Below, one piece after another: positions 37,401 to 51,762 of a DNA stretch of 64,000 nt. The number at the start of each line of letters is the position of its first letter. Position 1 is the stretch's first letter. The stretch is taken from assembly GCA_009792885.1 (NCBI GenBank), contig WMCF01000012.1, forward strand, positions 17,559,492-17,623,491, read 5' to 3'. Source of the stretch: Eremophila alpestris peregrina (taxonomy: Eukaryota > Chordata > Aves > Passeriformes > Alaudidae). Made by a program: the position numbers and the translations under genes. The notes under the pieces are model-generated. The model had not been told where the DNA came from, did not search any database, and saw nothing but the letters and a program-made list of their open reading frames with translations.

Positions 37401-38985
37401 TCCAATATTACACAGCTGTCTGACCTTGTAAAAAAAGGCACAAGATGACTCAGACACAGGCTTTCTGTATAGGAGAGTTATGGAGTGGTGGAGTAGCAAA
37501 GGAGTTTTGGAGTTCATATAAAGCTCATGAAAGATACACATCTGATAGAGCTGGAGCTAAAGAGTGGGGGAGAGACATTTCATTGTCTGCCATGTGTCAT
37601 GCTGGAATTAAAATATGTCACAGTTCCTGCTGAAATGATCTTACTCTTTAGTATGCTGGAGCTCCATTTAGTCAGTATCTACAGAAGATAAGATATCTGA
37701 GTTGGATCTGCTAGCTGGTTTTATTCCTGGACAGAAGGAGCATTGTATCTTTGAAGCCATATTGTTTGGGTTGTGAACAAGAGAGAATTTCCACTGTCTT
37801 TTTCCCTGACCATTTTTTTGATCTTTTTCAATAGCTGATAGCTGCTATTCAGACTCTTCCAAAACCAGCAGAGTAAGGCAGAGTTGGTGTTGTTAATTTT
37901 TACTGCCCACAATTCTTCTCTCCACTCTAACAGAAGTACCCAGAACATCTGTTCTCACTGTGCTTGCTGGTGGGCAGAGCTCCAGATTCCTCTGCAGATG
38001 GAGGACAGCACAGCATCACCTCACATGTGAAAGCAAAGGGGCTAGAGCTTCATTGCTTTCATGTGAAAAATTTGCTTTTCCAGTAGATGTGGTCATCTCT
38101 GTTCGGGACTGAGTTCTGGCCTGCTGTTTCCTTTTGTGTTGGCTTACATAAGCAACAGCTCATAAAATCTACAATTTAGGCAGGAGGACACCAAGTAAAA
38201 AGCTGCATTGTACTTCATCAGTGCCTTACAACATTAAGCATCTGAGCTAATCTCAAGAAATTAATTGACAAATTAACAAGTCCATTTTTTTAATCCAGTT
38301 GCTCTTTCATTTTGATGATCAGATAAAGCCACTGATCCTTAAATGAGTCAAAACCTTCAAATCACTGTCTTGGACAGTAAATACCTTGTCATAGTTTCCA
38401 GAACCAATTATAAACTACAGCTTTAAAAGCACTTTTAATTATTAAAAAAAAATAAAAAAACGAACAAACCCTCAGATAAATACACCTTCAGCAGGTTAGA
38501 TGCTTCCTTCTGAAACTTGCTGCATATGAACTGAGACAAATACAAAAGGAAAATCTGGTGACTCCCATATGGTGTTTCAGGCTATTTTCTGGTTGGCAAG
38601 CTGAGTATACCAGTCCTAAAAATGTTAATAAGCCTTTTGTAAGTGAGTTTTAACTTGTTAATTAAGAATTTCTAGCTATGGTTATGACCTGCAGGGAAAT
38701 GTTTAATTGGCTGTTTTCCCTGGCTGGTTCAATGTCTTCTTACTAGAAAGAAGAAAGAGTGTATACTTATGGGACTTGAATGCCTCAGACCTAGCACAAG
38801 CCAGGGTTCCTGTACTCAACACTGCTGCAGGAATTTTCACTGGTGACCTCTTTAAGGAAGGTCTCCACATTTTAGGGCAGCAGAGCAATTTGTCTCAATT
38901 TGCCCTGGCAGATGAATACAAGTAGTGGGGTGGCAACAGAAATGTGCTCTTCTCTGGTGGAGCATGGTCACAGATTTCCCATGCA
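25461..38985 (+). other. FAM219A intron 1, mostly featureless apart from one short CR1 end
   Basis: AT-rich DNA with a short CR1 3' end at 27,868-27,930 and a T/G-rich stretch near 36,110-36,160. I see no exon that matches FAM219A and no other gene. Confidence 0.6.
27868..27930 (+). mobile_element. CR1 LINE, short 3' end
   Basis: The stretch GAGTTGGCCTCTATGATCC, TGTAGGTCCCTTCCAACTC and AATATTCTGTGG is the terminal part of a CR1 3' UTR. The 5' junction cannot be placed; the preceding 200 bp show no clear CR1 match. Confidence 0.75.
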
Positions 38986-39112
38986 AATGGAGTCTTCATG
39001 CCTGAGGATATTCAAAAGCCATCTCAGCATGGTCCTGGGCATCCAGCTCTAGGTGGCCTTTTTTGAGCAGGGGAAATTGGACCAGTTGACCTCATGACGT
39101 CTCTGCAAACCT
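38986..39112 (+). mobile_element. CR1 LINE fragment near the 3' end
   Basis: The order GGAGTCTTCATGCCTGAGG, GATATTCAAAAGCC, CATGGTCCTGGGCA, CCAGCTCTAGGTGGCC, GAGCAGGGGAAATTGGACC and GACCTCATGACGTC matches the last 130 bp of CR1 before the terminal repeats. The final CCAACC plus ATTCTRTGA tail is decayed. It is an old copy. Confidence 0.8.
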
Positions 39113-42100
39113 GAGCCAGCTGGTGATCCTTCTTAGCCGGCAAAAGGAGGACTCAGTGTGAGTCAGCAGCTGGCAGAGGTGCAGCAGGACGGGGAGGAAT
39201 GGGCCATTTGCAACCACCAGCCTATTCTTGGAGAAGGTGTAGCCAGGGTATGAAAGATGACACTTCATGTTCCCTAATGAGATGAAGAGTTTGTGCTTGG
39301 AACATGGGCCTGGGTCCATTGGCAAACAGAAATGCTTTAATATGACTTGGACTGGCTTCCCAGCATCCAAATGATGTTCCCTTGCTGTCCGCTAGAAAGC
39401 CATCATATTACTGGATGTTGTGCTAAATTCCACTTGTTTATTTGTTGCTAAGTACTCACAGAATTCGTTCAGTACTTCTTACAGTGGCATATGCTTTCCC
39501 TGCTGCAGAAATGCAGCCTCTCTCACTCTTGGAGGCAGCAGCATGCTGTGGGTGTGAGGGCAAAGCGGGGAGAAGGTACTGCATGGGCAGGATCATTGCC
39601 ATCACTTCCAGTTAGATGGGATTGGACTTTCTACTCAAGTGGAGAACACTTTGGTACTTCACACAGACAGGCTTTCTGCAGTACAGAAAACAACCAGAAG
39701 AATATTTCTATAAAATTAATTTAGGACCTCCTTCCAGTTATATTTTAAAGGCAGTGCTTTGTCACCGTGCTGTGGCTTCCTTTTTAAATGCTTGGTTGTA
39801 GCTGAAAACATATTTTATCAAGTTGCAGTCAAAATCTGGAAATCCAGTCATGTCTGTGTACAGCCATTATTGAGTTTAATGAGAACTGTATGTCTGTAAC
39901 AAATGGCACCCCGTTTGTCTTCATCTAATCATACATTAAATCCTTCATTGCTAAAATAATATCAGAAAATTTGGGGTGAATCCCTGGTTAAAAGTAACTG
40001 GCTCATAGCAGTGACCATCTGGAAATGCCTGTTGCAGAATAGCTGTGAAGGGTGGAGGATCCCTCCTTCTCCATTCCCATTTAAAACTTTCTAAGTAGAG
40101 TGTTTCATTTGAGAGAGCAGCCACATGGTGGTTACCACTGTTGCAAACCACTTCACTGATTCAAATGCACTGAGATGAGCAGACATTGTGAAGAAGTGCA
40201 TAAAAAGTGGCTGAAGTCTATATGTACAAGAAGGCCTTTAAAGCAAACACTGTTGGAAGAGTGAACAATATTCTGCTTATTAATGTAGATTGGAATTACC
40301 TGCTAGCTGAGAATAATGCAAAGGTCACTCACCAGCTGCAAGCAAATAGCATGTGGTCGATTCTAAAACCAGTTAATCTCTAGCATTTCCACTTCTTTCC
40401 CCTGCATTTCTTGTTCTCTACCTTAAACCTGGGAATCCAATTAAAGATACTGTAAGATTGAAAGAATTTTTTTTTTTTTTCTGTGTAAGCTTCTATTAAC
40501 TGCTGCATTTGAGATAACTAGGTATCTGTTGCCTATCATTGTGGCCAGGGCATTATTATGTCCCTAAAACTTTCCCAAGGCTTGGTTACATGATTTTAGC
40601 TGTTCTAAGTTATCTGCTGAAGTCTGCTAGCAACCATATTATCTGCAGCTATTTTACACTAACTTTTAAAAAGTCAGGCTCAGAGATAATTCTAGAAGAA
40701 CCTGAATAACAGCCTCATAAAACCCTCACTTTCGTTTTGCTGGTTTGCTGGAAGCCAGCTGTGTTATGATGCAGTACCATGGCCAGTCTGGAGATGGGAA
40801 AATTGCTGGAGCCTTGGATGAAAAGGAGGACAATAGCACTGCAGGCATAAAATGGCCCAGTGTTTCATGACATGCACGGCAACACTAACTACTGAAGCAA
40901 CTAACTCCAAGTACAATCTGCTCTGACTTTAGGGAATCTTGAAGAGAGTTTTTAACCTAAGAGCTGTATAAAATAAAATACTTCAGAGCAGAAGTACCTA
41001 TCCTAGGACATGTGGCTGATCCTTTGCCTGCAGGGCTGATTTGTATGGCAGAGATGGTGATCTTTAGAAATGTCATAGCTAGCAAATTACACAGAAGAAA
41101 CTTGTTAGGTTCAAGTGAGTTTAAGCACTGAGAGCCAATTGTGCTGTCTGGTTGCAATAAAGCAAGTCGTCTCTGCAGAATATTACTGGGGAGATGCTAA
41201 TTAGTCATTTACATGCCACAGATGATGGATGAATAGTCACTCAGTTGCTGTTCTGTGTATTACTATTGTGTAGTGATAGCCTAAGGTGAGCTTTAGGCTC
41301 CTCTGTTCTGCAGGTGGATCTCAGTGCTCTGCACTCAATACTGGTACCCACTGTCAGCAGGGCTGAGCTAGAGCAGGTATGAGCACAGCAAGGCATCATT
41401 TCATCACACAGCTAGTTAGTGTTATACCAAGAGAGTATTTTATCACAGATGAAACTCATTTCTTAAAGCCCTGCCAAGGATGCCCTGCATCCAGGGAACG
41501 CTGCGGACATGGACACCACAGGAGGGAGAGCTGACAGCAATGCTCCGTGCAGAATCTCTGGCCATCTTTGCTTTTTCTCCAGCTTCTCCATCTGCCATGG
41601 CTTGTTTAATGCACGCAGGCACTAATGTGTTTGATAGCTTCTCTTAATTCCTTTGCTTATGTTGAAACTTGTAAGAATTTTAATTTTAATCTCTTGTTAA
41701 ACATTGCTCATTAACAATGACAGAATTTATCAAATCATCCAACTCCTGGCTTGCTTTATTAGGCTACAGCCAATATTTTATCAGGTTGCAAAGTCAAAAT
41801 TTTTCTTCTTTTTAGTAAATGTTTTCAGTACAGTTTTAGAATTTCTCTCTTTTTTTTGATGTAAGAGTCAAGATAGCTGGTTTCCATGATCTCTGCAATA
41901 TTGTGTTGGTTTAAACAGGCATCCTAATGGTAATAATACAAAAGATGTTAAATGCAAGCATATCTTGTAAATATTGACTGTACAGAGATGTTCATATTGT
42001 TATTTATGGGAAGAGGAAGGCTAAAACTTAGGTATTACAGTCTCTTCTTACTCATTGCTTTGACAGGGGTGAGAGCCCTCAACAAGGCTGTGTGGGCTGC

Positions 42101-45100
42101 AGAAATGCATTAAATATAAAGTTCGGGCAATACCACTGAAAGAAAAGGTTTTTCTTCAGATTTCTTCAGTGCACTGCAAGCAGAGAAAGGTCTGCAGTCT
42201 CGTGTTGTAAGTGTGGAAATCTCTATACTGATAAAATCACAAAACAGGCAAAACAGCCATCAGCAATAGATCTACTTATACAGAATGCCAAAAAACAGCA
42301 TGAAAAGGGAAGTAACGCCCCTCCCCCCAAGCCATGTCCTCATGCTGACTGAGCCTGTGTGCAGCCTGACCAGGATGTCCCATGCAGTGCTGGCATGCAG
42401 AGATGCATTTGTGGTGGACAGGAGGTCAGGGGTTGCAGCAGTGCAGCAGGAGGATTCAGCAGCCACACACAGAAGAGGTGGTGTCTGATCTTGTGCTTAC
42501 GTCCAGCTCTGCTTTCTTTTTTTAAGTAGATTCCTGACCTCCTTTTTGTGACTGTTCACAGAGTATTTTTGACAAATGCCCTAAAGAGAGTTTATCTGTA
42601 TCGTCCTCTTCATTAGGATGATTGAAGCAACATCCAGATATGTTATCAGGGAAAAAGGGAGAGTCTTTAGAAGAGGTGGTATTTGGTGTTTACTTGTATA
42701 TTCTGCAATGGCAGTTATAACCTTGTACATTTTACAGAAAAAATTGCTTTCAATTATACAGGGCAGAAAATAAAGCAATCAGAAATATTTGGTGCTCAGC
42801 ACTGCTCCTTAATATCCACATTAGGGACCACAGTAGGAAAGGATTAACTCCTAAATTTCTGAAGTAAGAGAAAATTCATCTTTTCATTCAACCATTTATT
42901 TATGACCTTTCCACTAACCTTGGAACAACCGACTCTAGGCCTTTCAAATTTAAAAGTTCTGGTTTTTGTGTCTTCTCTAACATCATTTTCATAGTTCTCC
43001 ATAGTTTTCCATAGGGAAACACATTAGGGAGTTGGAGAACTGGTGAGACAGTAGAGAACGTCTGTTCGCAGTTCAGTGCATGTATTAACCAAGAGTCATT
43101 AGAATACTATTTGGACAGAAAACCACAGATTTTCATAAAGACTGAATTCTGCCATACTGGAGCCCATATAAATGAATTTGGTTATGAAACATGCCTTCCA
43201 CTAATTTTGCTCTTGATCTCATCAAAGTAGCTGCAAAGCAACAGTGTTGGCTGTGCCCTATCATGGTGAACTTCTTGTTTCATGTGCTAGTGTAACTTGG
43301 AGGGTCTGCAGGGTTGCAGACTGTCTTGTTGCCATCACTGCAGACTGGTCCTGGTGACTTCCTAGAAGAGGTTGGGTTGCTGCCAGCAGCACTGGAGGTT
43401 CTGGAATGGCAGTGGTTGGAGAAGCATCTCTAGCTGTTCCAGTGGGTAGCAGCTACCAGATTACACTGGAATGGTGGCTGCCAGTGCACAGCATTTTTCT
43501 GACGTGGACATATAAACTATTCTTCTCTCATACGTGGGAAAATGGGAACCAATTGCCATTGTTGCCTTGTATTTAATGGACCTTCTGGGAATTTAGTGCA
43601 GATATCTCTTGTCTATCTTTATTTCTACTAGAAGACACTGTGCTTATGAACATACAGGTGCTCTGCACCTCAGATTTATCCAGACTCCTCTCTCTCTTTT
43701 ATTATTGTATCTATGAGTCACTCTGTGGTTGTCATAATTTATTTTTACAACATGCTGAAAGGTATAATGGGAAACTTATAAACAGGCTAGGGAGAAGCCA
43801 CCTGAAATAGCAAATGTTTCTAATTATAAAGTTAAAGCTGCCTTTCTAAGCTATTTGGTTCTTTATTACCCCTTGAACAACCCGAAAATGTACTCGGCTA
43901 CAATTAGACTTCCAGATACAATAAGTGAATTTTAAATTAAAACCACCCCGTGGAAAATTACACCATTAGCCTGGAGCAGTATCCCTCATCTTTACAGTTT
44001 GTGGTGCTGCACAGCCACATCCAGTAATGTTCTGTGAGTCCATGAAGTTAAGAGGATGGTTTCTTAAAAGCAGAACAGTTCAGGGTTTTTTTTTAAACGA
44101 AAGTAATTATTACATGCTTTCATGTTTATTATTTTGTAACATTTCCAGACTTTTCCACATTAGTCTGGTTTCGAGGGAAAGTAATTCATCTATGCCTTAC
44201 CAATATCTATTAGGCAGTGTTCCTGAAAGAGCTACATTTAATTAGTCTTGGCCATGCTTTTGGTATCTGCGAGGAAAAAAAAAAAAAAAAAAGCATTACA
44301 TTTCTATACAGGAAAGAAAAATAGTAATTATAATTTAGAATTTGAGTGTTCCACAGTTCTGCTTTTTAAGCACAAGGGATTTTAAACATAAAGGGTTTTA
44401 TGCCCTTTCCTTATGCAGAGTAGCATCCTGATGGTCCAGGTTTGCTGCTTTATGAAAATGCCTTGCTGACTGCACTAACTAAAGACTGTGGGGCATACTT
44501 TCAGCCATCACTGGTTCATCACAGTGTTCACGAAGAAACAAGAGTGGCAAAGTCACAGCTGACACAGGAAAAAAGGAGCAGGTAGGGGTCAGGACCACGT
44601 GCATCCAGCAAAGAGAGCAGAGAACCATTCATAGTGCTCACTGTCTAAATCTGTCGTGTCCTGGCTGCTGTGAAGAAGTCATCACACTGGCTGAGACTGA
44701 CAGCTGGAGCCAGTGATCTGAATACAGACTCTTCACCTGCTCACTGCACTGGGAGCCAGGGGCATTTCATATGCCACTGGAGATGGTTTGAGTGGGGTCT
44801 TCAGGATTTATGTTAGTCGGCTTGGTCACAGGGCGTTTTTAAAACTGACATCTTGTCCTTGTACGAGATTTGAATGGATGCCAGTTAGCATGAGGCTTGC
44901 CCCAGTCATTAAACAGAAACAATAGAGGAACTTTCACTTTGCTAAAAGAACACCTCTAGGTCAGCGCTTCTTTTACTAGTAGGAGGTTGAAGAACCTTAT
45001 GCTTTGCTTACTTCTACCTCTGTTTTTAGGGTGTTCAGTATTGAATGGATTTGTAGTTTGTTTGGGAGGTATACTTAGCACACAGGGATCAATACCCTAA

Positions 45101-47807
45101 TACAGTTCTCAGTTTATCTGTTCTGGATAGAATGTGTATTAACTGAAATTCCTTGGGTTATGAAATTTAGAAGACCAGTGGTGAGGTTTGGGTTAAAGTG
45201 ATGTGCTTTCCTGTTTTCTCCAGAGAAAAAACAGGAGTTTGCCAGTGGCATCTCCCTCCTTGTATCATTTTGAAATGCCATAAAAAGGAAGAGAGTCTCT
45301 TTAACTGTTTTCTGAAACACACACACAATTCTTTTAGATTTGGCTTTCTTTTTAATTCATGGAGAACAGCTGTGGTATTGTTACTCCAGCAACGTAAGTG
45401 AATCTCTTAACAGATGGTTCTCACACTGGCTGGGATGAAAGCTGCTTCCTCCATCCTGGTGGGGCTTTTTTGCTGTTCTTACATCCTGGTATCTTGACAG
45501 GGCTTAAGTAAGACTGCAGTTTTCGTTCCAGTGTAAGTATAGTGTCACTCCAATAATTCTGCAGTGAAGTGTTGCCCCTCCCCCCTTACAATTTTTTCTT
45601 CTGAAAACAAGGGGAACAATAGTAATTAGGTTTCTTAATTTTCAGTGCTGGTGCAATACACTCAGCTAGAAAGATCTGAGTGGAAATATGAAGTTCTTCC
45701 AGCTAGAAACAATTGTACAGGGGAGCTACTGAGTGCATTTGTGTCAAAGAGACTTCACTTAGACCATGAAATTGTCTTCCCTCCATTTCCCAAACTGAGG
45801 AAGGTTTATGAAAAAGAAGAGCAGATGTTGGGACCATGTAGTTGTTAGCATATAAAATAAAAAGCTTGTTCAGGTAACATTTAAACTTCCTGCTTCTGAA
45901 GCAGGAATGAATATGCACATGGCTGAGCCATGTGGCCTCTTACTAACCTCACAGACTTAAACAGATGTAGGATTCTCTTGCTTACAAAGTCTATTTTTTT
46001 CACCACTGGTGTTTTTGTGACAGTCATCTTGAATATGACATGAGATGCTCCAGCTCCCTCCCTTTGCTGTGCCAGCAGCTTCTGTGAATTGGCACAGCCC
46101 AGCTGTAGTAGCTTCTCAGAGCTGGATCCCGGATTTAAGGGCCAGTCAATGCACTTGTGGACCCAGCAGTAAGCACTGGGACGCTTGTGTGTGCCAGGAG
46201 TGGTGTGATCCCAACTTTAGTCTATCCCTTCAGGGAGTGCAGCTGCTGCTCAAGCTCTCTGGGCAGATGAGCACCACAGTTTTGAGGAGGTAACCAGATG
46301 ATAAAGCAGCCTATACTGTCAGAAGAGCCATATCCCTCCTCTTTGAAGGAAAAAGCAGTATGCCAGGTGAATTGTGCCGTTGATGGAGGAAATGCAAAAG
46401 CACTATGCGAGCAAATGTCACAATTTGTGGGTGAATGTCAGACTTGTTAGCCTGGCAGTTGGTTGTGGTGGAAGTGGGAATGCTTTGTGTTAGCAGTAAT
46501 AGTCTCACCTGAATAGCTGGGGTCTTGACTCAAGTCACTGTCGTAGACTGTGTTCACCTGCCTTTATTAGTTCATACTCTCTGTGGGGATATGACTGAAA
46601 AGTGATTTTCCAAAATCTTCTTTTTGTCCATCACCTGCAGATAGGAGTCTAAGGGGTCACACTGACAGAAGGAGCAGGAGTTCCTCCTGACAGGGGCTGA
46701 GTAAGAAGCCCTGATTGCTGATTGTTAGTGGGCTTCATTCTTCTCCCTTAAGACACCTTCACTGTGATAATTGCCTCCTGAAAACTGTGTTGCTGGTGAA
46801 AGACTCTGGAAGCCTTTGGGAAATTATACTCATTTCAGAAGAAATGTACAGCCTCAGGAAAAGCTATGCAGCAGTTGCTGGATAGTCAGGGAGTAGAGAC
46901 AGTGAGGAGTTAAACTGAAGTGAGGGGAGGATGCAACTTCAGCATCTGTGCTCTCCACACAGCCACGCTTTTGTGGGATGTATCTTGGCTCTGCACAAAC
47001 CACAATACAAGCTCCTGTTCTACTTGGTCTACTTCTCAAGTCTGGAGCTAAAACATGGTGTGCTAATGCAATTGGATATCCACCTGTGCGATGGAAATAC
47101 AGAACCATGTTTATGTGAGTGTTGGGGTACAAGGTGCTCGGCAGGGTTGTAAATGAAGATGTTTGGCATTAATTTATGTGTAATTAGGATGCCACACATT
47201 GGTTTTTTGTGCAGGGGTCATTTTCAGCAGCTCTGGGTTATTATGGGCATGATGGCAGGAGGCAGCTACCTTTGTAATTTGCCTTATGTAAAAGGTGGAC
47301 CTAAGAACTAGCAGCTCATACTGGAGTTCAGCCATACATGTGGTTTTGGAAGCTTCCAAAGCAATCAGTCACAAATTCCCAGAACCCTGCCCTTTAAATA
47401 ATGTTGGGGGAGTAGTATCTGAAAAGCTCTTGGAGGCTTGAGGTAAATGGCCCTAAACTGTACTGTTTGTGCTATTTAATATTAACTTCTGATCAAATAA
47501 ATTCTGTTGGTATTTTACATTCTGTAAGAGTAGAACAACTCAAAAATTACTGAAATGGGAAATGTGAGTCAAGTCTCTGTGTAAGCGCAGGTGTATGCTC
47601 AGTGCTGCCTACTGCTCTGCTTCAAATGTTTGCAACTATTGCAGAAGTGGAAGCATGAAAAACAGAGACAGGGTAAATGCACGTCACTCTCCTGTGATTA
47701 AATATAACACAATATCAGTGTTATTCTTCTCATTTGATATTTATTCTAGTGGCTGTGCAAACTAAAAAGAACCAGAGGTAACATTGAATCCAGCTCCTGG
47801 CTATTTA
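39113..47807 (+). other. FAM219A intron 1, no genes seen
   Basis: AT-rich DNA with short homopolymers (poly(T) near 40,468; poly(A) near 44,275) and no recognised repeat or coding exon. Confidence 0.6.
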
Positions 47808-48182
47808 CAGGACATCACAAAAGTCACACCGTATGCCTTAGAGCACTGTCCAAAAATCTCTTGAAGTCAGGCTTGGGGCCATGACCACTTCCCTTGGGTA
47901 GCCTTTTCTAGTGCTCATCCACCCTCTGGGTGAAAATTTTTTTCCTGATATCCACACTAAACCTCCTGTGACACAGCTTCAGGCATTCACTCAGGTCCTG
48001 TTGCTGAGCACAACAGAGAAGAGATCAGTGCCTCGCCTCTGCTTCCCCTCATGAGGAAGTTGTAGATGATGAGCTCTCCACCCTCAGTCTCCTCTTCTCC
48101 AGGCTGAACGCACCGAGTGACCTCAGCCACTCCTCATAAAGCTTTCCCTTCCAGACCTTCACCACCCTTTGGGTGTTCTCTG
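47808..48182 (-). mobile_element. CR1 LINE, 3' region, antisense to the intron
   Basis: Read on the plus strand it gives the reverse complement of CR1: CACCCTCTGGGTGAAAATT, CTGATATCCACACTAAACC, GACACAGCTTCAGGCATTC, GAGAAGAGATCAGTGCC, CCTCAGTCTCCTCTTCTCC, AGGCTGAACGCACCGAGTG and CACTCCTCATAAAGC. About 375 bp are present, without the extreme 3' end repeats at the left edge. Confidence 0.9.
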
Positions 48183-50077
48183 ATAGCTAAATACCTTTTC
48201 TATATGGAGCACAGATTACAATTAAACTGTTGATCTCTCTGGTATAAGTGAACCACTTGAGTTGGTTTGGGTGTTTTTTGGCCATGGCCCTGTTTCATTT
48301 TCTCTGATCATGTCATGATGGGCTCAGGCTCCCCATGAGCTGTCTCAGGATCATCCCACATCACACCCCTCAATTAAAAACAGTGGTTCTGTAGGCAGTT
48401 TGCACCAGCTCTTGAGATGATGCCCAATTTTGAGTTACCATAAATGGCCCTATAACTTAAATTGAAAACACTGCTTTGGAGGTAAAGTAGGTAGGTACAA
48501 GATGGATTTTTACTTCAACAATTATAGAGACAGAGAAAAAGTTTAAATTTAAGTGTATCCACTTTACAGTTAATTGAAAGCCTTTACGTTTTGTCAGTTT
48601 AGAGCATGTTACAGGTAGGTAGAGGCTGGCTGCTTAGTGGGAAGTATGGTGTCTCATCTAGGAATTATCTCGGCAGGAAATCCTCTTCATCACTAACAGG
48701 CTCCCATTAGTGAGTTAAATAAAAGGTCTGGAGATAAGGAGAGGAAGATGGTAAGAACAAAAGAAGGTATGTGAAAGAGCAGTAAAGAGCAAGCAAACCC
48801 AAAATCATGTCCTGAGGTAGCTGCTCTCAGCTTTTACAGGCTGATCATTATGATGCGTGTCATTGGCACATTGTGTGATTGTACATCACTATGGGCCAGG
48901 ATTCTGCTGCCTCTTTTGAATGTCATTACAATGCACTTAGGTATCTTGTGTTTCTACAACATGAGCTTAGATAGATCTGTATGCTGAAGATGTGCCCAGG
49001 GGTTAGGCTGTATGTAGATGAGCTATTTCAAATGTGAATTTCATCTAAAGCATCAGAAGCTCTCTCTGAGCTGTGGCGCTGGAGGTAGGATCCTAATGAG
49101 ACTGCTTTATAATACGGCTTTAACATACACATTAGATAGTGGTTGGAAAAGACAATCTTTCAAGGCTTAAGCAGCACTTTCTGAAAGTGCCTTCAATTAA
49201 CAGCTAATGACAAACTTTCTTTAGTGATTCTCTGGTTGTGTTGTATAGCCAGATAATGAGAATGATCACCCAGAGATACTTCGATTTATTTACCTTTTTT
49301 TATTTCATTGGGAGGTTGATGAATATTTGATCCAGTAATGTTCCTATTTATGCCTCCATAAGTCAAGTGCTTGAGTTCAGCTTCAATCCATCATTGCCCT
49401 GAAGATTTACATTTCAGATAGATTTTTCCAGCAGCACAGATACTGCAAACCTTAAATTAATGCACAGAGCTGCTTCTACTCTGCAGAAGATAAAACTATT
49501 AGGTAAGGAAAACAATATCTCTTTTGGATGCCTGTCTTCCTAATGATAATGGAATTTAAAAGATCGACAAAGGGCTGTTTCAGCTAAATATCTCATGTCC
49601 AGCACTATTTGAAAAGAGAATAATGAGCTGAAAGTGTTTCTGTGCCTACCTGCAGTGTTAATTGAAAGCTGTGAAGACGCACAGATAAAACCAGGCTCAG
49701 GGGACCTTTCTTACAGAAATTTTATGTGAACCATCTCTCCTGTATCTGAATGTTGTCTAAGCTGTCCTTATTAAGCTAAAAGGCTTCAGTGTTAGTGAAG
49801 GGTCTTCTTAATGCTTCCAGTTGTATTAATTCTCTTGGCAGCTTAGAAACCAAATTGAAACCCAGTAGTTCCCATTCTTATGTTTTATTGTTTCTTTCTC
49901 TAGTCTCTGTTTTTCTATACATGCCGAGTGCAGCTCCAAACTTAAAACTGAGAGAGTACTTTAAGAGAAAAGTTGCGCATTTTAAATTTGCTTTTTAAGA
50001 TCACTTGTTGCTCTTTCCCTTTTTAGTTCCAAGCTCCTTATATGAGTGAGACTCATCAGGAGAAGAAATTGTCAGAA

Positions 50078-50257
50078 GTGACAGATTGGTAGAGAGGTGA
50101 CTCTTCACGGTGATCAGGGACGTGTGACATAATTGAAACATCAGCTCTCTCTGTGAGTTACAGTGGTTTGGATGATAATAAGAGAGGGTAAGTTCCTGAG
50201 AAAATTACTGAGAAAAGAGCATTAAGACATTCACAAGCTAATTCTGGAAAAACAATT
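50078..50257 (+). repeat. Unidentified ~180-bp element, copy A of a direct duplication
   Basis: This segment aligns with 51,583-51,762 at roughly 85% identity by eye. The best block is identical over 28 bases (AAGACATTCACAAGCTAATT and the next 8 bases; 50,224-50,251). Another shared stretch is GTGTGACATAATTGAAACA. Both copies point the same way. I do not recognise it as CR1 or as either LTR in the window. It could be a pair of degenerate LTRs around a 1.3-kb core, two copies of an unknown repeat family, or a local tandem duplication. Confidence 0.85.
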
Positions 50258-51582
50258 TGCTAGGAAAGGAGGATGATAGGATGAAGATGCAAGCCTGTAT
50301 ACTGACACCAAAATTTAAAACATCTGATGAATGGTCTGGCATGTGAGACTGGTGATTTATTTAACTTTCTTCTTCATTTAAAATGCTTGCAGAAAGCAAC
50401 CATATTTCAGTACTGTAAGGTAGTGCTGAAACTTCAGCTCCTGACCACTGTTTTTTTCTCCTGCAATGTATCTTGGGGTGTAATATTGGTCCTCCTCCTT
50501 TCTGGTGCCTGCTGTCTGATGTGTTCAGTAGAACTGCCCGTATGAAGATGTTCTTGTTGCAGGGGACAGAACCCTGGAGAAGGACCCAATTCTCCTGCTC
50601 TTGTGTTTAGCAGCCTCACTTCTTTGGATCTCAGTTTTCCAAAGTACAAAACAGGGGAAAATGATTCAGACTTCTCCTGCAAAAACACTATGGAAAATTA
50701 AAAGGAAGGTAGAAAAGCTGAGACAGGAAAAAGAAAAACTTAGTATCACTGCAGGGAACAGGAATGAAGCCAGCTGTGCAGTGTGGTGATAGCAACATAA
50801 AGGCAAACAAAAGTTTAGGGAGATTAAAATGCAGGCAAAAACTGTGCAGTCATCCTAGATCTGTAGTATGTTGCCTGGAACATGGCGTGTGTTTCTGCTC
50901 AGCCATCCAAAAAATAGTATTTTGGAATCGGGAAGAGTTTGAGCATCTCTAACAAGAGAGAAAGAAATGGTGAAAATACTGAGATTGTTTCTTCTTGAAG
51001 CAGCGCATTGGAGGCATGCTGTGAGAAAGAAAGCAATCAAAGAGGTGGGGGAAAAAAGGTAAAGGGCCAGTAGATACTTGAACTCCTGCTCCAAAACACA
51101 AGGTATTAAGGACTTAGTGAGTCTGAATGACACTGATCCCAAAGCTGAGTTAGTTTGGGTGAGGAGGAAGAGGCTAAGTTGCAAATCCACCCCTACAGCT
51201 TGTGGAGCCACTGGTACAAGACTCAGATTACTGAATGCAGGGATCTATACCAAAGTAGAAATAAACGGTGTGAGAAGGAATAGATATTCTTTTTTTTTTT
51301 TTTATCACCTCTGGCAGTCCTCTAAATACTAGGTCTGGAAAGGGAACTTCACGAAGCACCAGGTCATCCCAGGGCATGCACCCTTGTTTGGGGTGGGGAC
51401 AAGTCTTTGGTTAAAATCAAGGTAAGGACTGCTGCTCTCATTTCTTATAGTAGTTCCTTACTTCAATAGCTCTTACTTCACTGAGATCTTCCACTCTCCC
51501 AGTTTTTGGTGGAGGATGGTTGCACAGGCAGCAAGGTAATGCTGGCAGGGAAGCTTTCAAATAGGCTTTCAAGACAGAGGGA

Positions 51583-51762
51583 AGGACAGATTGATAGAGA
51601 GATGACTCTTTACATTGACCGGGGATGTGTGACATAATTGAAACACTGGCTCTCTCCCTGAATTGCAGTAGTTTGGATGATAATGGAAAAGGAGTAAGTT
51701 CGTGACAAAATTAACTGAGCAAAGAGCATGAAGACATTCACAAGCTAATTCTGGAAAAGCAG
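51583..51762 (+). repeat. Unidentified ~180-bp element, copy B of a direct duplication
   Basis: Direct partner of 50,078-50,257, starting at the shared GACAGATT block and ending after CTAATTCTGGAAAA. Flanks outside the alignment do not match. The 1.3 kb between the copies has no recognised gene or repeat. Confidence 0.85.
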
